Source of the DNA: Trichobilharzia szidati | Lineage: Eukaryota > Platyhelminthes > Trematoda > Strigeidida > Schistosomatidae | Direction: 5' to 3' | DNA: 64,000 bases | Assembly: GCA_944472155.2 (NCBI GenBank) | Contig: OX235277.1 | Span: 32,932,804-32,996,803, forward strand | Shown: positions 61,001 through 62,606 of the stretch, piece after piece | Layout: every line of letters begins with the position of its first letter | How positions within the stretch are numbered: position 1 is the first letter of the stretch | Notes under the pieces: generated by a model | The model's input: only the letters and a program-made list of their open reading frames with translations | Told to the model about the DNA's origin: nothing | The model's database searches: none | Position numbers and translations under genes: made by a program

Positions 61001-62606
61001 TTGAGCAGAGAATATCCTTTTCGATAAACTCCTCTTTTGGCCCTTCAATTATATGTTGTGTTTATGTACATAGAATATTCTAGAGTAATCGTCATTAACA
61101 AAATTGGTGTTTTCTAAATACTATCGATTTGTTAAGTAAGATCAATGAAACTACAGTTCAAGAAGGATGCATAAGTTATAATAAGCATAGAACAATAATA
61201 AGCAAATAGAATATCAAATAAAATTAGGGAAATCTCTACAACAAATTAAGGATTACTAGATCCTTGATTGCCAAGGACAGTATCTGAACCAACTTCTTTT
61301 GGATATATACATGAGTTAGGCTTCTTAATATAGATTCCGAAAGGTTCAGCAATATACAATAGACGAACTCTTGAGATAAAATCGAGATTAGTTGGTATAC
61401 GGTAGATGACTTTGAAAGCCACCTTTTTAACATCAATTTTGTGTTCTGTATCCACTAAATGTGATAGAATAGAAATATGAATGGACTTTGTTTGTCCTTT
61501 ACTTAACCACACCGGATGGTGTTCGGAAATCCGAAGATAAACTCGTCTAATTGTACGGCCTATGCAACTAACTGGCTCAATCCACAGGATCAGTCAGATT
61601 AGTAGATACACTTAGAAGAGGCGAAATTAGGTAGTTTATCAATAACTCCCGAACCAGAATAGGGATGGTTTTCAACACATAGCATACTTCGGCAGCACTG
61701 AATGCTCTTCATTTCACCTTACGCCTTAGGCGTTGTGTTAACATCTCATTGATGTTATCCTCGAGGAGGTGAAGTTGTAAGAATAAGGTCTTCCTGTTTT
61801 GGAACTGTTGGTACTTTGATCTGTCTTGATTTTTTATTGAATATTCCTTTTGATGAATTTTTCTGGATAACCGCTCTCACTCAGCAACTCTTTAATAATA
61901 ATAAGCTGTTCATTAAGACATTCATCAGAGCGCAGATTGCTGTTGCTCTGTAGACACCAAGCACTTCATCAGATTGCCTTCGTATTTCAAAGGTACCAAG
62001 CTGAAAAAATGAGTATACTGACCAGTTGATGTAAGCTTTCTGTATACACTCCTTCTTATTGGACCATCCTGTTCTCTAGTCATAAGGACGTTTAAAAATG
62101 AAATACTACAGTCTCTTTCTTTCTCGATGGTAAAATTTATTGCAGGATGAAAATCGTTAAATTTGTCAACACGGATGTTCTTTGCTTCATCTCCACTTTT
62201 CGTAATCAAAAATGTATCATCCATGTAACGACAGTAGAATTCTAGTTCACCTTTCAAAAGCCCATTCTCTAGTTTTGCAAGGAAAATATCGGATGGAATA
62301 GGTCTTGATGGTGACCCCATTGCCACACTATCAATTTGTCTGTATAATTTCATATTATAAATAAAAAGTGGACATTCATTTATTGTGCATTTCAAGAGAA
62401 GCTCTCTCTTTTTTATTAAAACGATATATGAAATGAGAGATTAGTGCGCTTTGTTAATTTGTTTGTTTTTTTCTTTCTTCTCACCTTCAAATTGTTCTCT
62501 TTAGGAAGGTGTTATTCACTCGGATAAAAGTCGACGTGGAATGTTCCCAGTCACTTATGTAAAGCCTTACCATCATCACCATCATAACAGCAATGATAAT
62601 GATTGA
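19285..62606 (+). CDS. ASAP: ASAP-family Arf GTPase-activating protein, 3' part (13 exons)
   Basis: Spliced exons: 19285-19418, 21637-21728, 23659-23911, 26771-27030, 31960-32074, 33357-33863, 39487-39613, 41004-41146, 42783-42828, 47348-47664, 50396-50570, 54650-54894, 62505-62606. All introns are GT/AG and every junction keeps phase, giving about 837 residues plus stop. Order: ArfGAP C-half ([17 protein letters not shown] with the catalytic Arg of the HRELG motif), KYVDRRF, ankyrin repeats ([36 protein letters not shown]), Ser/Thr-rich linker with PxxP motifs, then SH3 ([22 protein letters not shown]). This order is that of ASAP1/2/3, which accelerate GTP hydrolysis on Arf1/Arf5 and act at focal adhesions, podosomes and membranes. 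The family's BAR and PH domains would lie upstream, outside the visible sequence. The YDC in the SH3 start also occurs in animal ASAPs, as I recall. The gene is partial only because of the window and gap; no coding break is visible. Confidence 0.93.
19478..19668 (-). mobile_element. tRNA-derived SINE, family 2
   Basis: On the minus strand it reads as a tRNA-like head (GGTGG-TAGTTCAATAGCAGAATGC) with B box GGGTTCGATTCCC, then a body with CCTCGATTAGCCAG and a tail ending near ...GGGACTTCAA. It matches the clearer copies at 41220, 50641 and 58604. Confidence 0.75.
19837..20172. mobile_element. Possible solo LTR
   Basis: A 336-bp segment starts TGTAACAACAG and ends CTCACCACA. It has the TG...CA ends of an LTR and is flanked by a 7-bp direct repeat GTAGTAG (19830-19836, 20173-20179). 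Near its right end a 9-bp perfect hairpin lies at 20134-20142 and 20154-20162. The flanking repeat is simple (GTA-like), so it may be chance. No second copy exists in the window to confirm the ends. Confidence 0.4.
20180..20860. other. Unassigned intron sequence
   Basis: No exon, tRNA-like box or repeat matched elsewhere in the window. The 60-codon frame at 20398 begins at a non-ATG codon and looks like chance. Confidence 0.5.
20866..20982 (-). repeat. Penelope-like element terminal fragment
   Basis: Near-identical (by eye roughly 85-90%) to the reverse complement of 24601-24721, and related to 61005-61100, the 3' end of the minus-strand Penelope copy. Shared marks: GAATATTCTTTTCGATAACC and GCTCTTCATCA. 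Confidence 0.65.
21061..21540 (+). repeat. Dispersed repeat R (unclassified)
   Basis: Resembles 38968-39290 (same strand; shared phrases around CAGCTCC-TCTAG and GTATCCA) and, inverted, 22125-22265. The 107-codon frame here starts with ATG but is not preserved in the other copies, so I treat it as non-coding. Family unknown. Confidence 0.55.
21637..21728 (+). CDS. ASAP: ASAP exon: end of ArfGAP domain
   Basis: Acceptor TTTTTCACAG, donor GTAAGC. Enters in phase 0 and leaves two bases (AG) that join a T to make Ser. It encodes [20 protein letters not shown], matching the family's AKNIGN-x-FNEI-x-E helix region, then [10 protein letters not shown]. Confidence 0.93.
21729..22120. other. Unassigned intron sequence
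   Basis: Intron start after the 21728 donor. No repeat or exon recognised; the minus-strand frame at 21846-22055 has no homology I know. Confidence 0.5.
22125..22265 (-). repeat. Inverted copy of repeat R
   Basis: Its reverse complement aligns with 21375-21510, for example the shared GCCTCTGCC and CACTGC phrases. Together they flank the 92-nt ASAP exon in inverted orientation. Confidence 0.5.
22605..22875 (-). mobile_element. SM-alpha-like retroposon, degenerate
   Basis: Runs in reverse from TTTGTAGGGATTTAATTG through the GACTTCAGTTAG, TACTCCTCACTAGTACGCAC, GGACCTTCAGGCTACAAGG and CAGTCACTGG marks shared with other copies. The B box and hammerhead boxes are mutated. Confidence 0.65.
22880..23390 (+). 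mobile_element. LINE-D non-LTR retrotransposon 3' end
   Basis: The + frame at about 22960-23025 gives [16 protein letters not shown], followed by a frame-shifted SHVGRC, both parts of the conserved C-terminus of schistosome LINE proteins (RRAML-x-DVG, SHVGRCRLPGW). The untranslated 3' part ends near GTCAGTCAGTCAGCTG at 23390. Other LINE-D copies here lie at 30300, 34160, 49555 and 55726 on the opposite strand. Confidence 0.75.
23391..23658. other. Unassigned intron sequence before exon 3
   Basis: T-rich intron end with a good polypyrimidine tract before the acceptor at 23658. Nothing else recognised. Confidence 0.5.
23659..23911 (+). CDS. ASAP: ASAP exon: ArfGAP end to first ankyrin helix
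   Basis: Acceptor TTTTTTTACAG, donor GTAAGC. Contains [17 protein letters not shown] (the family's R-x-YI-x-AKYVDHRF), a Ser/Asn/Thr insert that differs from vertebrate ASAPs, and [15 protein letters not shown], the start of the ankyrin region (family: A-x-K-x-xDLL-x-LIQ). Phase 1 in, phase 0 out. Confidence 0.95.
23958..24340 (-). mobile_element. Penelope-like element fragment, internally deleted
   Basis: On the minus strand the frame reads [19 protein letters not shown] and [11 protein letters not shown], then jumps to [17 protein letters not shown]. In complete copies the GIY-YIG nuclease (Y-IGRT) and a roughly 80-residue stretch lie between, so an internal deletion has removed the nuclease core. 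Confidence 0.75.
24338..24722 (+). mobile_element. Penelope-like element 3' end, opposite strand
   Basis: The + strand reads [16 protein letters not shown], then 3' untranslated sequence up to the end marker at 24601-24721. Its first 95 bases are the reverse complement of 23985-24080, so the two fragments form a palindrome. Confidence 0.7.
24723..25125. other. Unassigned intron sequence
   Basis: AT-rich, no recognised repeat or exon. Confidence 0.45.
25130..26235 (+). mobile_element. Penelope-like element, second subfamily, degenerate
   Basis: Near 25225 the + strand gives [20 protein letters not shown], the RT C-terminal VYRKPTHT-x-RY motif of Penelope elements. Near 25690 it gives [20 protein letters not shown] followed by [10 protein letters not shown], a GIY-YIG nuclease start (YIG) with the downstream EH. 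Stops and frameshifts separate the blocks. The subfamily differs from the copies at 49 and 61 kb. Confidence 0.75.
26395..26625 (-). mobile_element. tRNA-derived SINE, family 2
   Basis: Minus strand: tRNA-like head with GGTTTGAGCCCGG (mutated B box), body with GGAAGGTTGGAC, tail with CTGAAGCCCTGTGTTCCACT near 26405. Same order as the copy at 41220-41450. Confidence 0.75.
26771..27030 (+). CDS. ASAP: ASAP exon: ankyrin repeat 1
   Basis: Acceptor ATTTGTAG, donor GTAAGT. Continues [21 protein letters not shown], then [16 protein letters not shown] (ankyrin consensus G-TALH-A), a polar insert about 30 residues long, and [13 protein letters not shown]. The VYAE...LM phrase is characteristic of ASAP proteins. 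Confidence 0.95.
27225..27850 (-). mobile_element. RTE-like LINE 3' part
   Basis: The minus strand reads [19 protein letters not shown], then [16 protein letters not shown], and farther on [16 protein letters not shown], the same C-terminal blocks as in the element at 1-1195. The tail at 27225-27242 is ATTATTATT-rich. Frameshifts separate the blocks near 27600, so it is inactive. Confidence 0.85.
27895..27948 (-). repeat. Fragment of SINE family 2 body
   Basis: About 50 bases, starting GGCGTGAGGCTAGCAACCCC, match the body of the family-2 SINEs, read in the + direction (it aligns with 41348-41400). The strand call follows the adjoining element and is uncertain. Confidence 0.4.
28026..28061. 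repeat. (TA)n microsatellite
   Basis: About 18 TA units followed by a CT-rich stretch. Confidence 0.95.
28285..28680 (+). mobile_element. SM-alpha-like retroposon, long form
   Basis: A 5' section (GACTGACCCTATTCAGG ... TCGTGAATTGGCAGAAGTTG) precedes the tRNA-like part (TCTCAGTGGTTTAATGGTC, B box GGTTTCGAACCC). Next is the hammerhead region with CCGATGAAGAGTCCCGAACT and CAAAAT in place of GAAAC, then the 3' part to CCAACACTTG. The closest relative is 47765-48140. Confidence 0.75.
28690..29475. other. Unassigned intron sequence
   Basis: No recognised exon or repeat. Confidence 0.45.
29481..29663 (+). mobile_element. tRNA-derived SINE, family 1
   Basis: Head GTGCGTCGGTGGCACAGTGG ends in CCGACGCAC, so acceptor-type ends pair. 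A B box (here GGGTTGGATCC, mutated) follows the GACCATGCGCATGGTC arm. The body TCGGCCTGCAAAATTTGGGC and an A-rich tail complete it. Other copies: 39757, 44644, 57294. No evidence for a functional tRNA: a long tail is attached and the family is dispersed. Confidence 0.85.
29664..30290. other. Unassigned intron sequence
   Basis: AT-rich with short CA runs. No exon or repeat recognised. Confidence 0.45.
30300..31900 (-). mobile_element. LINE-D retrotransposon, RT to 3' end
   Basis: The minus strand carries RT motif A in two pieces: [10 protein letters not shown] (about 31725-31755) and [17 protein letters not shown] (about 31475-31525), split by the insertion at 31541-31708. Downstream it contains scattered LINE-D coding blocks, then the 3' part that ends near 30300 with the TGACTGACTG mark. 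Many stops; not active. Confidence 0.7.
31541..31708 (-). mobile_element. 5'-truncated LINE-D insertion with target duplication
   Basis: A 168-bp LINE-D 3' end lies inside an older LINE-D copy. It is flanked by the 11-bp direct repeat AGTCGAAAACC at 31530-31540 and 31709-31719, and removing it reunites the RT motif A of the host. A short, recent insertion by target-primed reverse transcription explains this. Confidence 0.7.
31960..32074 (+). CDS. ASAP: ASAP exon: ankyrin repeat 2
   Basis: Acceptor TTTTTAAAG, donor GTAAGT. The first base completes Pro from the previous exon, then [20 protein letters not shown] and [19 protein letters not shown] near-consensus ankyrin repeat. The preceding 4.9-kb intron is filled with repeats. 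Confidence 0.95.
32195..32440 (-). mobile_element. SINE-like retroposon with hammerhead core
   Basis: On the minus strand the order is: hammerhead-type motif (32403-32345), then a tRNA-like stretch with TTGGTTCAAGCTC as B box. The body shows GGTTTGGCAACCTCGTCC. It differs in sequence from the main SM-alpha group, so it may be a separate subfamily. Confidence 0.6.
32349..32388 (-). ncRNA. Hammerhead ribozyme motif, type as in SM-alpha
   Basis: The catalytic boxes are intact: CTGATGA at 32385-32379 and GAAA at 32364-32361 (minus strand), joined by a GTCCC...AAC stem II region with one mismatch. The flanking CAG (32388-32386) pairs with CTG (32352-32350) as a 3-bp stem I, and cleavage would fall after C at 32353. 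The stem III region (ACATGTTT) carries extra bases, so activity is doubtful. Similar motifs in schistosome SM-alpha are known to self-cleave. Confidence 0.6.
32535..32750 (+). mobile_element. tRNA-derived SINE, family 2, head degenerate
   Basis: B box GGGGTTCGATTCCCGG at 32574, body TAAGTCCGACAAATTGGGAAG and GAGCGTGAAGCTAG, tail CTTGAAGCTGAATGTTCC before an A-rich end. The A box is mutated. Confidence 0.7.
32760..33350. other. Unassigned intron sequence with possible RTE-like scrap
   Basis: The minus-strand frame at 32873-33094 and the + phrase ACATGGAGGAGATCATGTGAGG (33050-33071) resemble the 3' coding part of the RTE-like LINE, but too weakly for a firm call. The rest is T-rich intron end. 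Confidence 0.4.
33357..33863 (+). CDS. ASAP: ASAP exon: ankyrin repeat 3 and linker
   Basis: The largest exon (169 codons, phase 0 both sides; acceptor TTTTTTTAG, donor GTGAGT). It begins [20 protein letters not shown] (third ankyrin repeat), then a helical stretch ([19 protein letters not shown]), a middle segment with [17 protein letters not shown] and a Ser/Thr-rich low-complexity tail including a TTTTTT run. The linker part has little similarity that I can recall to vertebrate ASAPs. Confidence 0.95.
33915..34140 (-). mobile_element. tRNA-derived SINE, family 2
   Basis: Minus strand: head mutated, B box GAGGTTCGATTCCCGG (34104-34089), body GGAAGGTGGCGTGTGAGG, tail with CTCAAGCTTGAAGTCTC near 33950. 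It starts right after the 33863 donor region. Confidence 0.7.
34160..34880 (-). mobile_element. LINE-D 3' part
   Basis: Starts (3' end) with the TGACTGACCGACCGG-type mark and GACTTTGCACAGAAG, then the same 3' sequence as 30300 and 55726. Coding remnants on the minus strand are broken. Confidence 0.65.
35080..35245 (+). mobile_element. LINE-D RT fragment
   Basis: The + strand gives [10 protein letters not shown] and, in another frame, [24 protein letters not shown] residues, the segment after RT motif C of LINE-D. It is frameshifted. Confidence 0.55.
35270..36060 (-). mobile_element. Penelope-like element, GIY-YIG end
   Basis: The minus strand reads, in shifted frames, the family's C-terminal blocks (for example [15 protein letters not shown] near 35745-35700 and the AFK...YRIP region near 35850). 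It then runs into the 3' untranslated part ending near 35280. Compare the copies at 49 and 61 kb. Confidence 0.65.
35995..36800. repeat. Inverted repeat, arms about 120 bp
   Basis: Arms 35995-36130 and 36672-36800 are imperfect reverse complements; both contain AAAACACGTAGTTCAG and TACTTATTTTTGTATGTGTG (or its complement). About 540 bp lies between, including a Lys-rich frame at 36312-36521 that I cannot identify. The left arm overlaps the Penelope fragment, so the structure is probably two element ends joined head to head. Confidence 0.65.
36801..37330. other. Unassigned intron sequence
   Basis: AT-rich, no exon or repeat recognised. Confidence 0.45.
37335..37930. mobile_element. Penelope-like C-terminal fragments as an inverted repeat
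   Basis: A + strand segment (37534-37790) encodes [20 protein letters not shown] and [12 protein letters not shown], the region after the GIY-YIG core. Its 5' and 3' parts are repeated in reverse at 37345-37465 (AAAATTCTCTGGCAGTCTTG, GAAGCTTTCATTGCCCTAG). So two copies lie in opposite orientation with little between them. Confidence 0.65.
37931..38330. other. Unassigned intron sequence
   Basis: No recognised repeat. A TG/CA-ended LTR was considered but no boundaries could be set. Confidence 0.4.
38335..38745. mobile_element. Head-to-head pair of SM-alpha-like retroposons
   Basis: A minus copy (38335-38605) is followed by a plus fragment (38611-38745). The minus copy has B box GGGTTCGAACC reversed near 38485 and a hammerhead region with an intact GAAAC (38433-38429) but CTGGGGA instead of CTGATGA. 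The plus fragment reads GTGCGTACTGCTGAAGTGTT where the first box should be. Confidence 0.7.
38846..38965 (-). mobile_element. SM-alpha-like fragment
   Basis: Reverse 3' part (TAGGATTTGATTGGTGACAG, GAGCTGACATCAGTTAG) up to GCAGTTTCGTCCTGG; the tRNA-like part is missing. Confidence 0.6.
38968..39290 (+). repeat. Dispersed repeat R, second copy
   Basis: Similar to 21160-21500 on the same strand, directly joined to the SM-alpha fragment on its left. Non-coding; family unknown. Confidence 0.5.
39487..39613 (+). CDS. ASAP: ASAP exon: linker
   Basis: Acceptor ACATTACAG, donor GTAAGC. Phase 0 in; the last T joins CT of the next exon to give Ser. Encodes [20 protein letters not shown], then [18 protein letters not shown]. 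No domain recognised; rich in Ser, probably disordered. Supported by phase agreement with both neighbours. Confidence 0.8.
39757..39945 (+). mobile_element. tRNA-derived SINE, family 1
   Basis: CTCGGTGGAACAGTGGTTAG head, GACCATGCACATGGTC arm, intact B box GGGGTTCGAGCCCC, CCGACGCAC close, body TTGGCCTGCTAAATTTGGGC, short A-rich tail. Confidence 0.85.
39958..40165. mobile_element. Fold-back SM-alpha derivative
   Basis: The SM-alpha 3' part is present first in reverse (TTGTAGGGATTTGACTGATT to TTTGGGACTCCTCAGC) and then, without the tRNA-like part, forward (TGTCCAGTACTTCCAGG to GAAATCCTGCAACC). The result is a palindrome of about 200 bp with GTTTCGTC (GAAAC reversed) near its middle. Confidence 0.65.
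40182..40239. repeat. (TA)n-rich microsatellite
   Basis: Two TA tracts separated by a CATGTATATC stretch. Confidence 0.9.
40526..40925 (+). mobile_element. RTE-like LINE 3' end, degenerate
   Basis: AAAACTTTTATCAACAACAG and CTTCGCTCTATATTGAAGAT match 824-870 of the first element; the end reads GTTGAAGCCCCCTACGTTCT and then the AATAATAATAAT tail at 40912-40925. Confidence 0.75.
41004..41146 (+). CDS. ASAP: ASAP exon: proline-rich SH3-ligand segment
   Basis: Acceptor CTTTGTAG after a long poly-T tract, donor GTAATT. Encodes [20 protein letters not shown], then [29 protein letters not shown] is a class-type PxxP motif like those that bind Src/Crk-type SH3 domains in mammalian ASAPs. The donor (GTAATT) is weaker than the others. 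Confidence 0.88.
41220..41450 (+). mobile_element. tRNA-derived SINE, family 2 (clear copy)
   Basis: Head TGTGCGTCGGTGGCACAGCG, B box GGGGTTCAATTCCC, body TACCTCGCTAAGCCAGTAG and GGTTGGGCATGAGGCTAGC, then tail CTCTAGCTTGAAGCCCTATG and GGGAACGTAAAG. It begins about 70 bases after an ASAP donor. Confidence 0.85.
41455..42230. other. Unassigned intron sequence
   Basis: No recognised exon; no repeat matched within the window. Confidence 0.45.
42235..42450. mobile_element. Fold-back SM-alpha derivative
   Basis: Reverse 3' part (ATTTGTTTGATTGGTTGGAG-like to GGAAAACCTGTTCGGG), then forward from GTTGAAGAGTTCCAAACT through CCAGTACTCCCAGGTTTTCC. The hammerhead boxes are damaged (GTTGAAGAG, CAAAAC). 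Confidence 0.6.
42783..42828 (+). CDS. ASAP: ASAP small exon (46 nt)
   Basis: Acceptor TTTCTTCTTAG, donor GTAAGT. Only 46 nt, but it is open in the required phase ([15 protein letters not shown]), enters in phase 0 and leaves a T that makes Ser with CT of the next exon. Skipping it would shift the frame between the flanking exons, so if real it is constitutive. No recognised motif; supported only by splice signals and phase. Confidence 0.65.
42985..43110 (+). mobile_element. SM-alpha-like fragment
   Basis: GGGTGCGTGTCGCTAGTCCC, CCAAACTAGGAGGAAACAAC (GAAAC intact, first box lost), then the 3' part to TGTCACTTCGTGATC. Confidence 0.55.
43435..44170 (-). mobile_element. RTE-like LINE 3' part
   Basis: The minus strand shows the same C-terminal blocks as the first element in broken frames, for example WKLVWNPNGK-like residues near 43600 and [17 protein letters not shown] near 43900. 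Tail near 43435 is ATTATT. Confidence 0.75.
44575..45065. mobile_element. SM-alpha inverted pair interrupted by SINE family 1
   Basis: A reverse SM-alpha 3' fragment (44575-44640) is followed by a family-1 SINE (44644-44828) and then by a forward SM-alpha copy (44855-45065). The forward copy has CCGATGAAGAGTCCCAAACT with intact ACGAAAC at about 44983-44989; only the first box differs from the consensus. Confidence 0.6.
44644..44828 (+). mobile_element. tRNA-derived SINE, family 1
   Basis: TGCGTCGGTGGCACAGTGG head, B box GGGGTTCGATCCCC intact, TCGGCCTGCAAAATTTGGGC body, AAAAAAT tail. Confidence 0.85.
45066..45860. other. Unassigned intron sequence
   Basis: AT-rich with no recognised exon or repeat. 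Confidence 0.45.
45862..46090 (-). mobile_element. tRNA-derived SINE, family 2
   Basis: Minus strand: head mutated, GGGATTCAATTCCCGG B box at 46033-46018, GGAAAGTTGGGCGTGAAATT body, CAAGCTTGAAGTTCTATG near the tail. Confidence 0.7.
46290..46885. mobile_element. SM-alpha-like copies, one fold-back, one forward
   Basis: At 46290-46510 a fold-back form (GGACAGTTGTTTCGTCC then TCTAGTACTCCGTGG). At 46560-46885 a forward long form with GGGTGTGTGCCGATGAAGAGTC, in which the second box reads ACGATAC instead of ACGAAAC. Confidence 0.55.
46925..47110 (+). repeat. tRNA-derived SINE, family 4 (single copy)
   Basis: GTGGCTTACTGGCTTAAGCACTC (A-box-like) and TTGGATTCGAATGCC (B box) spaced as in a tRNA, followed by GCAACTGGTTAGTATCTC. 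No second copy in the window, so family status is inference; a tRNA pseudogene is an alternative. Confidence 0.4.
47348..47664 (+). CDS. ASAP: ASAP exon: acidic/Ser-rich linker with PPIPPKP
   Basis: Acceptor TATCTAG, donor GTGAGT, phase 0 out. Encodes [20 protein letters not shown], a Ser/Thr/Asn-rich stretch, DDGGDGHDG, then [27 protein letters not shown] is a second SH3-ligand type motif. Confidence 0.92.
47765..48140 (+). mobile_element. SM-alpha-like retroposon, long form
   Basis: Very similar to 28285-28680: 5' section with GACTGACCCTATTCAGG, tRNA-like CCAGTGGTTTAATGGTC, and near 48043-48074 TTGGTGAGGAGTCCCGAACT then intact GACGAAAC. The first catalytic box is mutated. Confidence 0.75.
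48141..48590. other. Unassigned intron sequence, homopolymer at right
   Basis: No recognised repeat. Ends in a C-run plus A-run at 48573-48591. Confidence 0.45.
48595..49540 (-). mobile_element. Penelope-like element, GIY-YIG domain and 3' end
   Basis: The minus frame 49513-49085 encodes [19 protein letters not shown] and [20 protein letters not shown], followed by [11 protein letters not shown] and [15 protein letters not shown]. This is a GIY-YIG nuclease (IYIG, the following R-x-EH) of the Penelope type. The 3' untranslated part runs to about 48600, and the RT is missing. Confidence 0.9.
49555..50215 (-). mobile_element. LINE-D 3' part
   Basis: Shares the 3' end mark near 49555 and CTCACCATCCTGAGGA-type phrases with 30300 and 34160. 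Coding remnants are degenerate. Ends about 180 bases before an ASAP exon. Confidence 0.65.
50396..50570 (+). CDS. ASAP: ASAP exon: Ser/Thr-rich linker
   Basis: Acceptor TTATTATAG, donor GTAAGT. Phase 0 in, one base (G) out. Low-complexity: a run of six Thr followed by six Ser, then [15 protein letters not shown]. Likely disordered spacer between the ligand motifs and the SH3 domain. Confidence 0.87.
50641..50878 (+). mobile_element. tRNA-derived SINE, family 2 (clear copy)
   Basis: GTGCGTCGGTGGCACAGTAG head, GGTTCGATCCACG B box, CCCTGCAATAAGACTGGTAA body, CTCTAGCTTGAAGCCCTATG tail and TAATAATGATAATAA end. It begins about 70 bases after an ASAP donor. Confidence 0.85.
50900..51385. other. Unassigned intron sequence
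   Basis: No recognised repeat or exon. Confidence 0.45.
51390..52250 (+). mobile_element. Penelope-like element, GIY-YIG end
   Basis: The + frame 51424-51900 carries [16 protein letters not shown] (a degenerate GIY-YIG start), [45 protein letters not shown] and [15 protein letters not shown]. The key YIG is lost. A 3' part follows to about 52250. Confidence 0.85.
52255..53390. other. Unassigned intron sequence
   Basis: AT-rich; the frame at 52375-52662 has no homology I recognise. No exon or repeat called. Confidence 0.45.
53395..53690 (-). mobile_element. Penelope-like C-terminal fragment
   Basis: Minus frame [20 protein letters not shown] matches the [15 protein letters not shown] of the copy at 37.7 kb, and the GAAGCTTTCATCGCCCTA marker is shared. 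Confidence 0.7.
54045..54270 (+). mobile_element. tRNA-derived SINE, family 3
   Basis: AGCCCGAATAGTTCAGTGGT head, GGATTTGAATCTC B box, then CAGTTGCAGATACGCCTTGC and AGCACGAAACCTAGGTGG body. Copies at 59555-59765 (reverse) and 59770-59975 (forward). Confidence 0.75.
54275..54645. other. Unassigned intron sequence before the SH3 exon
   Basis: No repeat recognised; ends in the acceptor ACATTGTAG at 54649. Confidence 0.5.
54650..54894 (+). CDS. ASAP: ASAP exon: first two thirds of SH3 domain
   Basis: Acceptor ACATTGTAG, donor GTAAGT. The two first bases complete Asp. After a Ser/Ala-rich lead ([16 protein letters not shown]) comes [20 protein letters not shown] and [16 protein letters not shown]: the ALYD-type strand, RT loop, n-Src loop and the tryptophan pair of an SH3 domain. 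The exon ends exactly after WW in phase 0. Confidence 0.96.
54930..55010 (+). repeat. LINE-D 3' end scrap
   Basis: TGGCAACTCGAACTGCTGCA and GGTGCCAAGTTC match the LINE-D end at 23340-23390. It faces the copy at 55726 in inverted orientation. Confidence 0.5.
55020..55720. other. Unassigned intron sequence
   Basis: AT-rich with a G-run at 55198-55213 and ATATAT. No exon or repeat recognised. Confidence 0.45.
55726..56445 (-). mobile_element. LINE-D 3' part (clear copy)
   Basis: Near 56385 the minus strand reads [15 protein letters not shown] and DYGCL-type residues, the LLYGSETW block of LINE proteins. Farther on it gives [11 protein letters not shown] near 56210. The 3' part ends near 55726 with the CAGTCAGTCATT mark. 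Confidence 0.75.
56446..57290. other. Unassigned intron sequence
   Basis: Includes a (GT)n run near 56660. 56965-57010 resembles the reverse complement of 57630-57680, a weak inverted pair around the SINE at 57294. No exon recognised. Confidence 0.4.
57294..57485 (+). mobile_element. tRNA-derived SINE, family 1
   Basis: TGCGTCGGTGGCACAGTGG head, GACCATGTGCATGGTC arm, GGGGTTCGAATCCC B box, CCGACGCAC close, TCGGCCTGCAAAATTTGGGC body, A-rich tail. Confidence 0.85.
57490..58055. other. Unassigned intron sequence
   Basis: No exon or repeat recognised beyond the weak inverted pair noted at 57630-57680. Confidence 0.4.
58060..58490. mobile_element. SM-alpha-like long form in reverse, forward scrap
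   Basis: A reverse long form (58060-58395, with the 5' section ending at TCCTCCTTG) is followed by a forward 3' part from CAAGCTAGGGCGAAATAACT to TTCTCTGACTGATG. The middle GCGAAATAAC keeps GAAA. Confidence 0.6.
58604..58835 (+). mobile_element. tRNA-derived SINE, family 2 (clear copy)
   Basis: TGCGTCGGTGGCATAGCGG head, GAGGTTCGATCCCCGG B box, CCTCGCTAAGCCAGAAATAA body, CTTGAAGCCCTATGTTCC and GGGAACGCGAAGG tail. Confidence 0.85.
58840..59550. other. Unassigned intron sequence
   Basis: No recognised repeat or exon. Confidence 0.45.
59555..59975. mobile_element. Head-to-head pair of SINE family 3
   Basis: A reverse copy (59555-59765, with GATTCGAACCCACATCACCC) meets a forward copy (59770-59975, with AAGCTCAGTGGTAACGTCTC and GGGTTTGAATCTCAG). 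It forms a palindrome about 400 bp long. Confidence 0.75.
59980..60585. other. Unassigned intron sequence
   Basis: No exon or repeat recognised. Confidence 0.45.
60590..60860 (+). mobile_element. SM-alpha-like relative, diverged
   Basis: A tRNA-like TTGGGTTCGAGTCTC (B box), then GATAAAGAGTCCCAAGCAGG and ATGAAACGAGCATCC in the place of the hammerhead boxes (GAAAC kept). Too diverged to be sure it belongs to the same family. Confidence 0.45.
60990..62400 (-). mobile_element. Penelope-like element: RT C-half, GIY-YIG, 3' end
   Basis: The minus frame 62395-61925 shows [20 protein letters not shown] (RT motif B; family usually has PLGP), [11 protein letters not shown] (motif C, YMDD) and [17 protein letters not shown] (motif D). 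Farther on 61512-61246 shows [20 protein letters not shown] and [13 protein letters not shown], the nuclease C-part. Frames are broken near 61560-61900 and the 5' end is missing. It lies in the 7.6-kb intron that splits the SH3 domain. Confidence 0.9.
62401..62504. other. Intron end before the last exon
   Basis: T-rich polypyrimidine tract ending CTCTTTAG at 62504. Confidence 0.7.
62505..62606 (+). CDS. ASAP: ASAP last exon: end of SH3 domain and stop
   Basis: Acceptor CTCTTTAG. Encodes [20 protein letters not shown], which completes the SH3 fold (G-x-FP-x-xYV), then [13 protein letters not shown] and TGA. The five-His stretch and the acidic/Asn tail are not part of the usual SH3 end. It is 7.6 kb from the previous exon. 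Confidence 0.95.
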   Translation, partial: EGVIHSDKSRRGMFPVTYVKPYHHHHHNSNDND

